From assembly GCA_023399155.1 (NCBI GenBank), contig JAEWQP010000030.1, positions 124,001 through 188,000 on the forward strand: a stretch of 64,000 bases of DNA, written 5' to 3'. The DNA is from Verrucomicrobiota bacterium. GTDB lineage: Bacteria; Verrucomicrobiota; Verrucomicrobiia; Opitutales; Opitutaceae. Made by a program: the position numbers and the translations under genes. Shown in pieces: positions 8,916 to 18,034 of this stretch (its first letter is position 1; each line of letters begins with the position of its first letter). The notes beneath the pieces were generated by a model. It saw nothing but the letters and a program-made list of their open reading frames with translations. It was not told the origin of the DNA and did no database searches.

Positions 8916-9845
8916 TCACGATACCCGTGGTGTATCCGCCAGCCGCACACGCGCTGCGTGATTGGCCGGAGCCGCCCACGGCACCAGCAGCTCGTAGTCG
9001 ACGAGCGCGAATGCGATGCGTCCATGCCGCCGCAACAATTCGCCGTAGCGGCGCGCGCGTACGATGACGTGACGCGGCTTGTGATCGAGGACGGCGAACC
9101 CATGCGCCGCCACCGCCTCGGCCGCCTCGCGTCCCAGCTGCATCATCCGCTCGTGGGAGATCATCCCGGAGGCCGCCGCCTGTTCCGCGTCGATGCCGTC
9201 CACCCAGGAATAGAGCATCACATACATCCGTTCCGGGTCGTAGCGCACCCGCACCGCCGGATCCCGGTCTTCCTGGTCGGCATCCAGCGCCCGCATCTGC
9301 CGGTTCAGCCGGTAGTCCGCGCGTCCCAGTTGCCAGCCTGCGTACAACGTGGGCGGCACGTGGATGGCCAGCGGCCGCTTGGTCCGGATGCGCGGCGCGC
9401 CTCGTGCGCGGCGGCGCAGGGTGTCGATCGCGCCGAACTCCTCGAACGGCCCGAGGAACTCCGCGTCGTTGAGGATCTCCTCCGGCCATGGAAACTCCGA
9501 CCCCGGCCCGATCGTGGTCAGCCCCACGTCCTGTCCGAAGCGGCAGAACTTCACCACGATGTCGACCGAGCCGCGCAGCCGGTGCGGCACCGGAACACGG
9601 TAGACCGAACCCGTGGCGCCGGGCAGGGCGCGGCCCACCCGGCAGAATCGCTGGTCGTCGTGCCAGTGGCACGGCAGGAGGGACTCGGCCATCGACCAGC
9701 CGTCGCGCGTGAAGTAGAACTCCCCGCCCTTCAGCCCGCGCAGGTAGACGTAATCCACACCGTGGATACGCCGCCGGTTCGGCGACGCCACCACGTCGAA
9801 TGCCGGGAGCCGTCCCTGCTGCAGGCTGAACTCGTAGGCCTCCAT
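8916..9845 (-). CDS. Conserved protein paired with DUF4914 (possible kinase-like fold)
   Basis: 309 residues, soluble, no signal peptide. The C-terminal part holds HGFAVLDHKPRHVIVR, followed by ALVDYELLVP. This loosely resembles the catalytic loop and DFG region of aminoglycoside/protein kinase-like folds (HxDxxxxNhhh, then hhDhE). That is only a resemblance, and no glycine-rich nucleotide loop is evident. The gene starts 5 bases after the DUF4914 stop on the same strand, so the two almost surely act together. No function can be assigned. Confidence 0.7.
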   Translation of the reverse strand: MEAYEFSLQQGRLPAFDVVASPNRRRIHGVDYVYLRGLKGGEFYFTRDGWSMAESLLPCHWHDDQRFCRVGRALPGATGSVYRVPVPHRLRGSVDIVVKFCRFGQDVGLTTIGPGSEFPWPEEILNDAEFLGPFEEFGAIDTLRRRARGAPRIRTKRPLAIHVPPTLYAGWQLGRADYRLNRQMRALDADQEDRDPAVRVRYDPERMYVMLYSWVDGIDAEQAAASGMISHERMMQLGREAAEAVAAHGFAVLDHKPRHVIVRARRYGELLRRHGRIAFALVDYELLVPWAAPANHAARVRLADTPRVS

Positions 9846-9850
9846 CCCGC

Positions 9851-11773
9851 TCAGTCCTCGCGTTCGAATGTCTCGTGCTGGATCAGGGCCGCGTAGTCCT
9901 CAAGCGTCCCCTGGTCCAGGCAGCATTCGATGATCTGGCGGCCGAGTCGAAGCAGGTCGTCCGTGAGGAACTGCGAGAGCTCGCTGGCGAAGAAGGCCCG
10001 CAGGATCTCGGCCCCCCGGTCGTAGGCCGCCGTGCCGACCTCCGGCTGCTGGTCAACCTCGAAGAACCACGAGCCGATCTGGCGTCCCTCGACCTGGATC
10101 GACGCCGGCGTGTATCCAAGAAGCGGGCACCGGCAGGCCTTCATACGTCCGCGCGGGAAGCGTGCGCCTCCGCGGCGGGCGAGATACTCGCGTGCGATCC
10201 ACTGCGGCATGAAACCGACCTCCCACGCACCCACGTGCTGGTTCGGCGTGAGGATGTAGCGCACGCGCGGCGTTTCCACGATCTGGTTGAGGAGCAGGTT
10301 TGCCTGGTCCACGCGCCGGCCGGTGGCGAAAGGCCAGTAGGAGCCGACCCCCTCCGACGACATGCCCTCGGTCTGCACGATGCTGGGATTGGCGTGGCCG
10401 CGCGGCGCGACCAGGCGCCACAACCAGGCGAGCGCCGGCGGCAGGATGTGGAAGAGTCCCACGATGCCGTAGGTCGGCCGCTCGCGTGTGCACGGCGGAC
10501 ACCGCACACCGAAGCTCCGGATGTCGACGTCGACCGCGCCCTTCATCACGTCCGGTACGGCCGTGCGTGGCACGACCACGCGCGGATTCGGGCAGGGCTG
10601 CCCGGGAGCGTCCTCGACGTGCTCCCAGATCAGCGCCGTGGCGCCGGGCTTGGCATCGATGTTGAGAAACAACATCGGCGCCTGGGCGTGCGTCGTCATT
10701 TCCTCGAGGTGCGGATCCGTGCCATAACGGGTGATGTGATTCACCCGGACGAACCAGGCGTCCTCGGCATCGATGAGCGTGAGCTTGCCGCGTCCCTTCT
10801 CGAGCGACGGATGGCACAGGGCCATGTCGTCGGTCACCGGACGCAGTTCGCATGTGCGCGGGAGCGTCAGCGTGCGCTCGTCGCCGGTCACGAGGTTGCG
10901 CCCGAGCAGCAACGAACCGTCGCGCTGGCGGTGCGCGTGCTCGAGCATCTCGCTCTTGCCGCCCCCGCTCGCGCCCTCGTGGGAAATCACCAGCTTGTTG
11001 TCGTAGGGCGTCACCACCTGGACCGTGGAGCAATGCATGGTCACCCACCCCTCCTGCTCGCCGATATTGAGCAACACCCCGTAGATGCCCTTCTTGGCGC
11101 TCGGTCCGGGGTAGAGGTTGTAGCTGAAGAGTTCGTGCCTGTCCTCCAGGCGATTGTGCACCACCACCTGCCGGCCGGCGAAATGCGTATGTCGGAACGG
11201 CGGGGCGACGTAGATCACGGCCTTCGGATCGAAATCGTCCGGGACCTTGTCAGGCGCGAGGATTCCCTGCAGCAGGGCCAGCCCAAGCGCGAAGAACCCG
11301 GCATTGTCCGGAGCGATTACGAGCGCAGGCATGCCTTTCCCCTCGAGCCCGGCATAGAAGGGAAACACCGCGAGACGCTGCGTCTTCAGCCAGGCCAGGG
11401 TGGCCTCGCGGACGGACGCGAACTCGCTCCCGTAGCGTTCCCGATAGGTGGGCTTATCCGTGGGACGGTCATCGCCGATCACCATGCAATCGGGATCGCG
11501 CCGCCGCATGTACGGTTCCAGGTAGTTGGCGGCGATCCCGTTGCGAGCCCGGCAAACGAGCGCCTCGACAATGCGGCCCTTGCCAGGGACATCGTAGGCC
11601 ACGCTGTGCCAGCCATCCGGACCGGCGTCGCGGACAGCCAGCCGCATGAGTTCTTCGACTGACGAGGCGACAGTCACCTTCGGCGCGGCGGCGAGCACCT
11701 CGGCAGCGTCACCAGGGAGTGGGAAACGGAGGCCGGCAACCCGGCCGGAAGTTGGAATAGCGCGAGTGGTCAT
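9851..11773 (-). CDS. DUF4914 family protein (PEP carboxykinase-like P-loop)
   Basis: 640 residues from MTTRAIPTS at 11773. A start at 11833 is possible but lies in the regulator's promoter. The sequence fits the DUF4914 family, about 620 residues long. It contains a P-loop SHEGASGGGKSEML followed by LLGRNLVTGDERTLTLP, like the kinase-1a type loop of phosphoenolpyruvate carboxykinase and HPr kinase. The C-terminal part has a zinc-like CRCPLLG segment and WFFEVDQQPEVG. The reaction is not known. The downstream gene is translationally close, and a divergent PocR/AraC regulator suggests induction by a small carbon compound. Confidence 0.75.
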   Translation of the reverse strand: MTTRAIPTSGRVAGLRFPLPGDAAEVLAAAPKVTVASSVEELMRLAVRDAGPDGWHSVAYDVPGKGRIVEALVCRARNGIAANYLEPYMRRRDPDCMVIGDDRPTDKPTYRERYGSEFASVREATLAWLKTQRLAVFPFYAGLEGKGMPALVIAPDNAGFFALGLALLQGILAPDKVPDDFDPKAVIYVAPPFRHTHFAGRQVVVHNRLEDRHELFSYNLYPGPSAKKGIYGVLLNIGEQEGWVTMHCSTVQVVTPYDNKLVISHEGASGGGKSEMLEHAHRQRDGSLLLGRNLVTGDERTLTLPRTCELRPVTDDMALCHPSLEKGRGKLTLIDAEDAWFVRVNHITRYGTDPHLEEMTTHAQAPMLFLNIDAKPGATALIWEHVEDAPGQPCPNPRVVVPRTAVPDVMKGAVDVDIRSFGVRCPPCTRERPTYGIVGLFHILPPALAWLWRLVAPRGHANPSIVQTEGMSSEGVGSYWPFATGRRVDQANLLLNQIVETPRVRYILTPNQHVGAWEVGFMPQWIAREYLARRGGARFPRGRMKACRCPLLGYTPASIQVEGRQIGSWFFEVDQQPEVGTAAYDRGAEILRAFFASELSQFLTDDLLRLGRQIIECCLDQGTLEDYAALIQHETFERED

Positions 11774-11926
11774 GATGTTTCGGCACACCCTAGCACAGCG
11801 TTCGGGCAAAAACTGCGCACCAAGCCAGCTCACATGTGCATTTTATGATGTTCTTTTCTGCGCACCTGCTCACGATGTTCGCACCACCCGATCGCTCGGC
11901 TTCGTCCCGCTGCCGACACTCACTCC
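11774..11926. promoter_or_regulatory. Divergent promoter region with direct repeats
   Basis: This 153-base region lies between the DUF4914 operon and the AraC-type gene. The 9-mer CTGCGCACC occurs twice in the same orientation, at 11813-11821 and 11858-11866, spaced 45 bases. Direct repeats are usual for AraC-family sites. A TTTTATGATGTT stretch near 11840 is the only AT-rich promoter-like segment. Binding by the adjacent regulator is inferred. Confidence 0.4.
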
Positions 11927-12841
11927 ATGCCCACCACGATCCGTGAAACCCTGGGTGAGCGCATCCGCGCCCTTCCCGGACTGACCCGCTTCCTCGAGGA
12001 CCTGTGCGTCGTCACCGGACTGGCGGTTCACTTTGTGACACCCCTCGGTCAGCGCACGGTCGGCGCGCACGTGTGCACCCTGTGCCGCTTCCTTCATGCG
12101 CACCCCGACGGCTCGCGGTATTGCACGCGGTTCCTGCAGCAGCTGCTCGAGGCGGCGCACGAGGCGCCGGCTTCGGCCCTGTGCGACGCCGGACTGCGCG
12201 AGACGGCCGTTCCGCTGCGCACCGGCGGCCAGACCTTCGGGTATGTGGTCTTTGGACACAGCGCGGACCATCCCCGCTCCCGGCCCGACCTTAACCAGGC
12301 ACGCCACCTCCTCGGGCGGACCGGCATCGCACTCGATCACGCCCAGCTCGAAGTCCTCTCCGCCGATAGTCCGATCGTGCCGCCCGAGCGCACGGCCGCC
12401 CTTCAACGTCTGGTCGCCGACATGGTCGAGCGCCTTGTCCTCGAGATCACGCAGCACATCGTGCATCCGCCGACCGTCTTGCCGCCGCTGGTGGAGCGGG
12501 CCTGCAGCATGGTGCGCACAGACTTCTCCCGGCCGCTGTCGCTCGACTCTTTCGCCCGGCAACTCAAGGTCAGCCCGGGCCACTTGAGCCGCCTCTTTCA
12601 CCACAGCACCGGGCTGCGCTTTGTGGAGTACGTCGCACGCGTGCGCGCCGACCACGCACGCACGATGCTGCGCACCACCGAACGCCCGGTCACGGAGATC
12701 GCCTTCGCGTGCGGGTTTCAGTCGTTGTCCCAATTCAATCGCACGATCCGCGCCCATTTCGGCCATACCCCACGCGAGATCCGTCGCGAGTCCGCGCCAC
12801 CCGCGGCGTCGCGCCTCGCGGGCAAGTCCCCAGCGCGCTGA
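11927..12841 (+). CDS. AraC-family regulator with PocR sensor domain
   Basis: 304 residues. Residues about 15-160 resemble the PocR ligand-binding domain: CVVTGLAVHFVTP, then CTLCRFLHAHPDGSRYC with several cysteines, then GLRETAVPLRTGGQTFGYVVFG. Residues about 190-290 are a standard AraC double helix-turn-helix: SLDSFARQLKVSPGHLSRLF, then VTEIAFACGFQSLSQFNRTI. PocR-type regulators respond to small carbon compounds such as 1,2-propanediol. The gene is divergent from the DUF4914 operon and probably controls it. Confidence 0.88.
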   Translation: MPTTIRETLGERIRALPGLTRFLEDLCVVTGLAVHFVTPLGQRTVGAHVCTLCRFLHAHPDGSRYCTRFLQQLLEAAHEAPASALCDAGLRETAVPLRTGGQTFGYVVFGHSADHPRSRPDLNQARHLLGRTGIALDHAQLEVLSADSPIVPPERTAALQRLVADMVERLVLEITQHIVHPPTVLPPLVERACSMVRTDFSRPLSLDSFARQLKVSPGHLSRLFHHSTGLRFVEYVARVRADHARTMLRTTERPVTEIAFACGFQSLSQFNRTIRAHFGHTPREIRRESAPPAASRLAGKSPAR

Positions 12842-13120
12842 TCGAGGCGTCACGCGCAACGGTGCATCGCAGAGACCGCCGGTAAGCCACGGATCCGCGC
12901 TGATGGCAGCTGAGTGGACGTTAGTTCCGACCAGGAGCTTCGCTCCATCTCTCGCCTCTTGCTTCGCAAGAGCCTGGCGAGGCGCATCGCGGACCCAGCG
13001 TGGCGACGTGCCGGAAGTCCACCGCGGCTGATATGTCGACTGAGTGTCGGATTCGAAAGCGATCCTGTTGTTTGCGAGTCGGTTGTGACGAGCGCAGATG
13101 GCTTTGTTGGGGTCGATTTT
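12842..13120. other. Intergenic region upstream of the AbiE module
   Basis: About 280 bases between the AraC gene and the AbiE operators. It is clearly less GC-rich in its second half. No coding signal is recognisable on either strand. It probably holds the promoter for the abiE pair. Confidence 0.4.
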
Positions 13121-13201
13121 GAAACAAAAACATACTCCTTTTTGTTTCGATACGAGGCTGAGGTCTTGTTTTTGAAACAAAAACATGCATCTTTTTGTTT
13201 C
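13121..13201 (+). promoter_or_regulatory. Two palindromic operators upstream of abiEi
   Basis: Two 28-base palindromes with identical arms GAAACAAAAA and TTTTTGTTTC separated by 8 bases: 13121-13148 and 13174-13201, centre to centre 53 bases. The second ends 3 bases before the abiEi ATG. In the studied Streptococcus AbiE system, AbiEi binds two inverted repeats in its own promoter and represses it cooperatively. The same arrangement here suggests autoregulation. The overlap with the expected ribosome-binding region could also affect translation. Confidence 0.75.
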
Positions 13202-13204
13202 GAA

Positions 13205-13825
13205 ATGGGGAAACACGCTCAGTCGGCAGACACACTCATCTCGGACCGAATCCAATCACGGGGGCCGGGCTGGGTGTTCACGCCCGCAGCGTTCAGCGAT
13301 CTTGGTTCACGCACAGCCATTGGCCTGACGCTGCTCCGCCTGAGAAAAGCGGGGCAAATCCGGCAGCTTACGCGGGGTCTCTACGACGTCCCGAAACATG
13401 ATCCTCAACTTGGACAACTCGCACCATCGGCCGACGCAATCGCGGACGCTCTCAAGGGGCGCGACGCGATCCGCCTTCAGCCCTCCGGAGCTTACGCTGC
13501 GAACTTACTCGGGCTCACCGAGCAGGTACCCATGAAACTCGTCTTCCTCACCGATGGCAGAAATCGCGTCGTGCAAATCGGGCGACACGTGATCGAGCTG
13601 CGCCGAACCACGCCGCGCAACATGGCGACAGCCGGACGCCTGAGTGGCCTGGTCATCCAAGCGCTGCGTTTTCTCGGACAATCGAGAGCATCGGACGCCG
13701 TCATCAGTCGACTGGCGGCCCGCCTCACAGCCGACGACAAGAGCCAGCTTCTGCAAGACCTGGCCTACGCTCCCGCCTGGATGGCGCCCATTTTCCGCCG
13801 CATCTCCGAATCCGCCACGACGTGA
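13205..13825 (+). CDS. AbiEi-like type IV antitoxin / autorepressor (DUF6088 type)
   Basis: 206 residues from the ATG at 13205. The longer frame upstream runs through the operators and is rejected. The N-terminus has the winged-helix pattern of AbiEi/DUF6088 proteins: GWVFTPAAFSDLGSRTAI, then LLRLRKAGQIRQLTRGLYDVP. It continues with the conserved DAIRLQPSGAYAANLLGL and RRTTPRNMA. It would counter the neighbouring nucleotidyltransferase toxin and repress the pair. Its stop overlaps the GTG start of the toxin gene. No Shine-Dalgarno is seen because the palindrome occupies that position. Confidence 0.85.
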   Translation: MGKHAQSADTLISDRIQSRGPGWVFTPAAFSDLGSRTAIGLTLLRLRKAGQIRQLTRGLYDVPKHDPQLGQLAPSADAIADALKGRDAIRLQPSGAYAANLLGLTEQVPMKLVFLTDGRNRVVQIGRHVIELRRTTPRNMATAGRLSGLVIQALRFLGQSRASDAVISRLAARLTADDKSQLLQDLAYAPAWMAPIFRRISESATT

Positions 13826-14844
13826 AGCAGTTTCTCGATCTTCCCGCAGAACGACTGCTTACGATCTACACCGAAGCCCAAGCGCGGCTCGGACTTCCTG
13901 CCCAGAGCGTCGAGAAGGATTTCTGGGTCTGCTGGACACTGCGGGAGCTGACTCGTCTGCCGAAGTGGGGCGACCACTTCACGTTCAAGGGCGGGACTTC
14001 CTTGTCAAAGGCGTGGAAGTTGATCGAGCGGTTGTCGGAGGACATCGATCTCGTTCTTGACCGCGACTTCCTCGGGTTCGGTGGCGACACCCTCAGCGGA
14101 AAACAACAACGCCGGCTGAAAGAGGAATGCAGCCGCAAGATCCACGAAGAGATTGCTCCGGCATTGGATGCCCGGTTTCGCGAACTCCTGCCGACCGGCG
14201 CGGCCTGGTCCCTCGACGCAGCGAGCAAAGACGAAGACCGCGACCGCCAGACTCTGCTCTTCACCTATCCGTCGGTGTTCCCAGTGCCTTCGCCCTATCT
14301 CCGGCGGGTCGTGAAACTCGAAATGGGTGCGCGGTCGCAGACCGAACCCTCGAAGACAGTCCAGATCACGCCCTACGTCGTGGACGCGATTCCCGGCAGC
14401 ATCGCCGACGCGGCGTTCGGTGTGCGCACAGTTGTCGCAAGGCGGACGTTCTGGGACAAAGCACTCCTTCTGCACGAAGAGACCTACCGTCCGACTGATC
14501 CCGAGCAAACCATGCGAAAGGTGGGACTCGCTCGGCACTACTACGACCTTTGGCGCCTGATCAAACTCGGCATCGCGCAAGAAGCCCTTGCTGATGCCTC
14601 GCTGTTTTCGCGAGTCGTCGAGCATCGGAAGGTATTCTTCCGCTACAGTTGGATGGACTACTCGACGATGGTTCCGGGCAAACTTCGGTTGCTCCCGCTC
14701 GCGGAGCAGATGGCCGCTTGGCGGCAAGATTACCAGGCGATGCGGGTGGCCATGTTCTTCGGCGATGTGCCGACGTTCGACGTAATCCTCAAGGACGTCG
14801 GTGAGTTCGAGGCCCGCTTCAACGCGACTCGTCGAACAGAATGA
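13822..14844 (+). CDS. AbiEii-like nucleotidyltransferase toxin
   Basis: 340 residues from a GTG at 13822, coupled to the antitoxin by a GTGA overlap. The DNA polymerase beta-type nucleotidyltransferase signature is clear: FKGGTSLSKAWKLIERLSED followed by IDLVLDR (GGTSLS plus DxD). The C-terminal half has RKVGLARHYYDLWRL and VEHRKVFFRYSWMDYSTM, typical of the AbiEii/JHP933 family. Known members transfer nucleotides to tRNA or other targets and stop growth, giving abortive infection. This is a complete type IV system next to a tRNA gene. Confidence 0.87.
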   Translation: MKQFLDLPAERLLTIYTEAQARLGLPAQSVEKDFWVCWTLRELTRLPKWGDHFTFKGGTSLSKAWKLIERLSEDIDLVLDRDFLGFGGDTLSGKQQRRLKEECSRKIHEEIAPALDARFRELLPTGAAWSLDAASKDEDRDRQTLLFTYPSVFPVPSPYLRRVVKLEMGARSQTEPSKTVQITPYVVDAIPGSIADAAFGVRTVVARRTFWDKALLLHEETYRPTDPEQTMRKVGLARHYYDLWRLIKLGIAQEALADASLFSRVVEHRKVFFRYSWMDYSTMVPGKLRLLPLAEQMAAWRQDYQAMRVAMFFGDVPTFDVILKDVGEFEARFNATRRTE

Positions 14845-14959
14845 TCGCATTCCGGACGGGATCCGTTTCGGACCTGCATCCGAAACCGGCGGACTGATCC
14901 AACAGCGTTTCGCCGAACTGCTGAAGGTTGCTCACGTCCCAGCCTTTCGCCTTTGCGAG

Positions 14960-15045
14960 TGGTGCCCGGGACCGGACTCGAACCGGTACTTCCTTTCGGA
15001 AATCTGATTTTAAGTCAGAAGCGTCTGCCATTTCGCCACCCGGGC
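14960..15045 (-). tRNA. tRNA-Leu (anticodon TAA)
   Basis: The reverse strand gives an 86-base class II tRNA with CCA encoded. The acceptor stem pairs GCCCGGG with CCCGGGC. The D-arm region TGGCGAAATGGCAGACG is the leucine type, and the anticodon loop CTTAAAA reads TAA. A long variable arm (TTTCCGAAAGGAAG) and T-arm CCGGTTCGAGTCCGG follow. The complete fold is visible. Confidence 0.95.
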
Positions 15046-15398
15046 GACGGTACCAAAACACTTACCAGTCCAACGCTCGAAAACGCCAGCGCGAAGAAAG
15101 TCCGCAATGTCCGCTGCTGCGGAAGGTGGGAAAGAAAGTGGCCAAAATCCGCCCTCGCGGCGTATCCACGATTTGATACCGAATCTTGCATCTATCTGGT
15201 AAGGAACAGCTATACGCGTGTTTCCGCAGCCGAGAGAACGGTAGGGTTGACGGATTTTAAGTCCCCAGCGTCTGCCATTCCGCCATCCGGGCAGCAGGCT
15301 TCGCGTACGATTGCGGGTTCACCGCGGCAGCGAAGCAAGCCGGAACGCGACCGCATCGCGGCCGGCGCCGTGCCGCAGCGCCGCGCCCGCGGCACGGT
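15046..15398. other. Intergenic region between tRNA-Leu and the DUF983 gene
   Basis: About 350 bases with no supported gene. It contains a 5' half of a second tRNA-Leu (see the separate entry). Short frames across it on the minus strand only read through the tRNA-like sequence. The rest shows nothing I can name. Confidence 0.4.
15250..15292 (-). pseudogene. 5' half of a second tRNA-Leu (TAA), truncated
   Basis: The reverse strand starts GCCCGGATGGCGGAATGGC and continues through the D-arm to GGGGACTTAAAATCC, i.e. a leucine tRNA with anticodon TAA. The 3' side of the anticodon stem is then lost (TCCGT in place of TCCCY). No variable arm, T-arm or acceptor strand follows. It is not a copy of the intact tRNA-Leu 200 bases away (acceptor and anticodon stems differ). 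It may be a scar of recombination at a tRNA. Confidence 0.7.
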
Positions 15399-15803
15399 TC
15401 AGACGTTCTCGTCCTCGTCGTGCTGCAGGCGACGACGGTTGATCGGGAGTTCGTGCGGGAGAAACGCGTAGAACAACATCAACCACCAGCTGCGCGATGC
15501 GCGGTAGAAGGCGATCGGGAACACTGTCCCACCCACCAGCGCAAGGCCGATGGCCCAGGTTCCGGAAATGGTGCCCGTCCAACCCAGGACGAGCACCGGG
15601 AGAAGCCAGCAGGCGATCGTCACGCCGTAGTTGATCGACATGGATCCGAGGAACGCACCGTCGCCGCGTTCAAGCGGAAGCCCGCACAGCGGACATTCCC
15701 GATGCAGGCGAAACGCCGAGGCAAACAGCGTCTTCTCGCCGCAATTGGGACAGCGGTTGCGCAATCCCCGCCTCACGATCTCGGATCTGCTGACGTGCAC
15801 CAT
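15399..15803 (-). CDS. DUF983 family membrane protein
   Basis: 134 residues from MVHVSRSEIV at 15803. An N-terminal zinc ribbon (CPNC, then CPLC) is followed by DGAFLGSMSINYGV and two membrane spans, the DUF983 layout. Family members are often encoded near cytochrome oxidase genes, but the role is not established. The gene lies downstream of tsf and is separated from it by a terminator, so it is a separate unit. Confidence 0.8.
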   Translation of the reverse strand: MVHVSRSEIVRRGLRNRCPNCGEKTLFASAFRLHRECPLCGLPLERGDGAFLGSMSINYGVTIACWLLPVLVLGWTGTISGTWAIGLALVGGTVFPIAFYRASRSWWLMLFYAFLPHELPINRRRLQHDEDENV

Positions 15804-15973
15804 GTCCGTCCGCAGGACCCAAGCGGGCCGGAGGGAGATTGGCAACCTTCCATGTCACGGCTCCCGGCATGTGCTTGCCCCCGAGTCCGCAATCCACCGT
15901 CCTTCGTTCAGCGTCTTACCTTCTGAGCGATTCGTCCGCGGAGTCCGGATCGGGACACCTCAGTGCGACAATA

Positions 15974-16009
15974 AACAAAACGGGCGCCACCGTTTCCGAT
16001 GGCGCCCGC
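15974..16009 (-). terminator. Intrinsic terminator after tsf
   Basis: Perfect 9-base arms CGGGCGCCA (15981-15989) and TGGCGCCCG (16000-16008). On the minus strand they are followed by TTTTGTTTATTG. It lies about 65 bases past the tsf stop and ends the rpsB-tsf transcript. Confidence 0.85.
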
Positions 16010-16072
16010 AAGCTGTTTCGAGGTACTCGGGCCCGGGCTATCGCCCTTCGCCGCTCGCCTCGAGCCTCACAT

Positions 16073-16666
16073 TCAAGCTCCGAGCTGGTAGCGCACGAAG
16101 CGCTTCACGATGATGTTCTCGCCCAGCTTCGCGATGCGCTGCGTGAGCACATCCTTCACGGTCTGGTCGGGATTCTTCACGAAGGGCTGATCGAGCAGGC
16201 AGACGGTCGAGTAGTACTTCTCGAGCTTGCCCTCGACGATCTTCTGGATGGCCGCAGGCGGCTTGCCGGCGACCTGGGCCGTGGCGATCTCGCGCTCGCT
16301 GGCGACATCGGCCTCGGGCACCTGCTCGCGGCTCACCACCGTCGGGCTGGCGGCGGCGATCTGCAGGCAGAGGTCGCGGCAGAACGACTTGAACTCGTCG
16401 GTCTTGGCCACGAAATCGGTCTCGCAGTTGACCTCGATGAGAACGCCCACCTTGCCGCCGAGGTGAATGTAGCTCTCGATGAGCCCCTCGTTGGCGGTGC
16501 GGCCGGCCTTCTTGGCGGCGGAGGCGACACCCTTCTTGCGAAGGATCGTCTCAGCCTGGTCGAGGTCGCCGTTGGATTCGGCAAGCGCCTTCTTGCAGTC
16601 GAGCAGGCCCGCTCCGGTTTTCTCACGGAGGGCGCTGACCATCTGGGCGGTGATAACGGTACTCAT
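16073..16666 (-). CDS. tsf: Translation elongation factor Ts
   Basis: 197 residues from MSTVITAQMV at 16666. Residues 9-45 form the UBA-like N-domain with the conserved VSALREKTGAGLLDCKKALA. Next come KAGRTANEGLIESYIH and GVLIEVNCETDFVAKTDEF, the EF-Ts signature. EF-Ts is the guanine nucleotide exchange factor of EF-Tu in the cytoplasm. The protein is of the short type with a reduced C-terminal region. It follows rpsB by 34 bases, the standard rpsB-tsf operon, and a strong terminator lies downstream. Confidence 0.96.
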   Translation of the reverse strand: MSTVITAQMVSALREKTGAGLLDCKKALAESNGDLDQAETILRKKGVASAAKKAGRTANEGLIESYIHLGGKVGVLIEVNCETDFVAKTDEFKSFCRDLCLQIAAASPTVVSREQVPEADVASEREIATAQVAGKPPAAIQKIVEGKLEKYYSTVCLLDQPFVKNPDQTVKDVLTQRIAKLGENIIVKRFVRYQLGA

Positions 16667-16700
16667 GGAATTGGGACGGCGGTGCGCGTGGTCCGGCAGA

Positions 16701-17558
<858 letters not shown>

Positions 17559-18034
17559 GCTGTGGATGTCCTTGCGAGGACACAGGTCTGCGCGGAGGCA
17601 GGCCTTACGTGCTGCAGTTTCTAACGGATCGCCGGGAATCGTGGACCATGGGAGCCATCCGGTGACTGGTTCCCCTGGGGAAAAGTGAGAAAAGCATCGG
17701 ACTCGCCGGGCGAAGGCAAGAACAGACTTCTCGGCCGCCCCGGCCCCCCATGAAGCGCTTCGGGGCCGGCCCACGCCACGGGGGCCGCGCATGAATGGCG
17801 AATGGCGCGGGTCTGCCGCTGGAACGGAGCACCAGTCACTTCCGTAAGTCCGCAAACACGCCACGCCCGCGGCACCACCTCTGCGGCGGGGTTTCCACTG
17901 CGGCGTCGCGGATTCTCGCCTTCGATCCGGCGGTCCAAACCGCTGAAGGTCACGGCTGACCAGCGCTTCTGGCCGGCCAGCGCCACCGGCGATCGCGCTC
18001 CACCGGGCCTGCCACGCGCTGTGCGCGCTGCAGC
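17559..18034. other. rpsB upstream region
   Basis: 476 bases between the Cu ATPase stop and the rpsB start, both on the minus strand. No protein-coding signal. It must hold the rpsB-tsf promoter and leader and probably the end of the ATPase transcript. The one striking element is the GC-rich hairpin at 17740-17769, listed separately. Confidence 0.45.
17740..17769 (-). repeat. Strong GC-rich hairpin in the rpsB upstream region
   Basis: Arms CCGGCCCC (17740-17747) and GGGGCCGG (17762-17769) enclose a 14-base loop that itself contains the self-complementary GAAGCGCTTC. No T-run follows on the minus strand. It could be a weak terminator for the upstream ATPase gene or a structured part of the S2 leader. 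Ribosomal protein leaders are often autoregulatory, but no known S2 motif is recognised. Confidence 0.4.

Noticed and set aside
9875..11662. A 595-codon plus-strand frame opposite DUF4914
   Set aside because: Arg/His-rich antisense reading of a well-supported gene; such frames are common in high-GC DNA.
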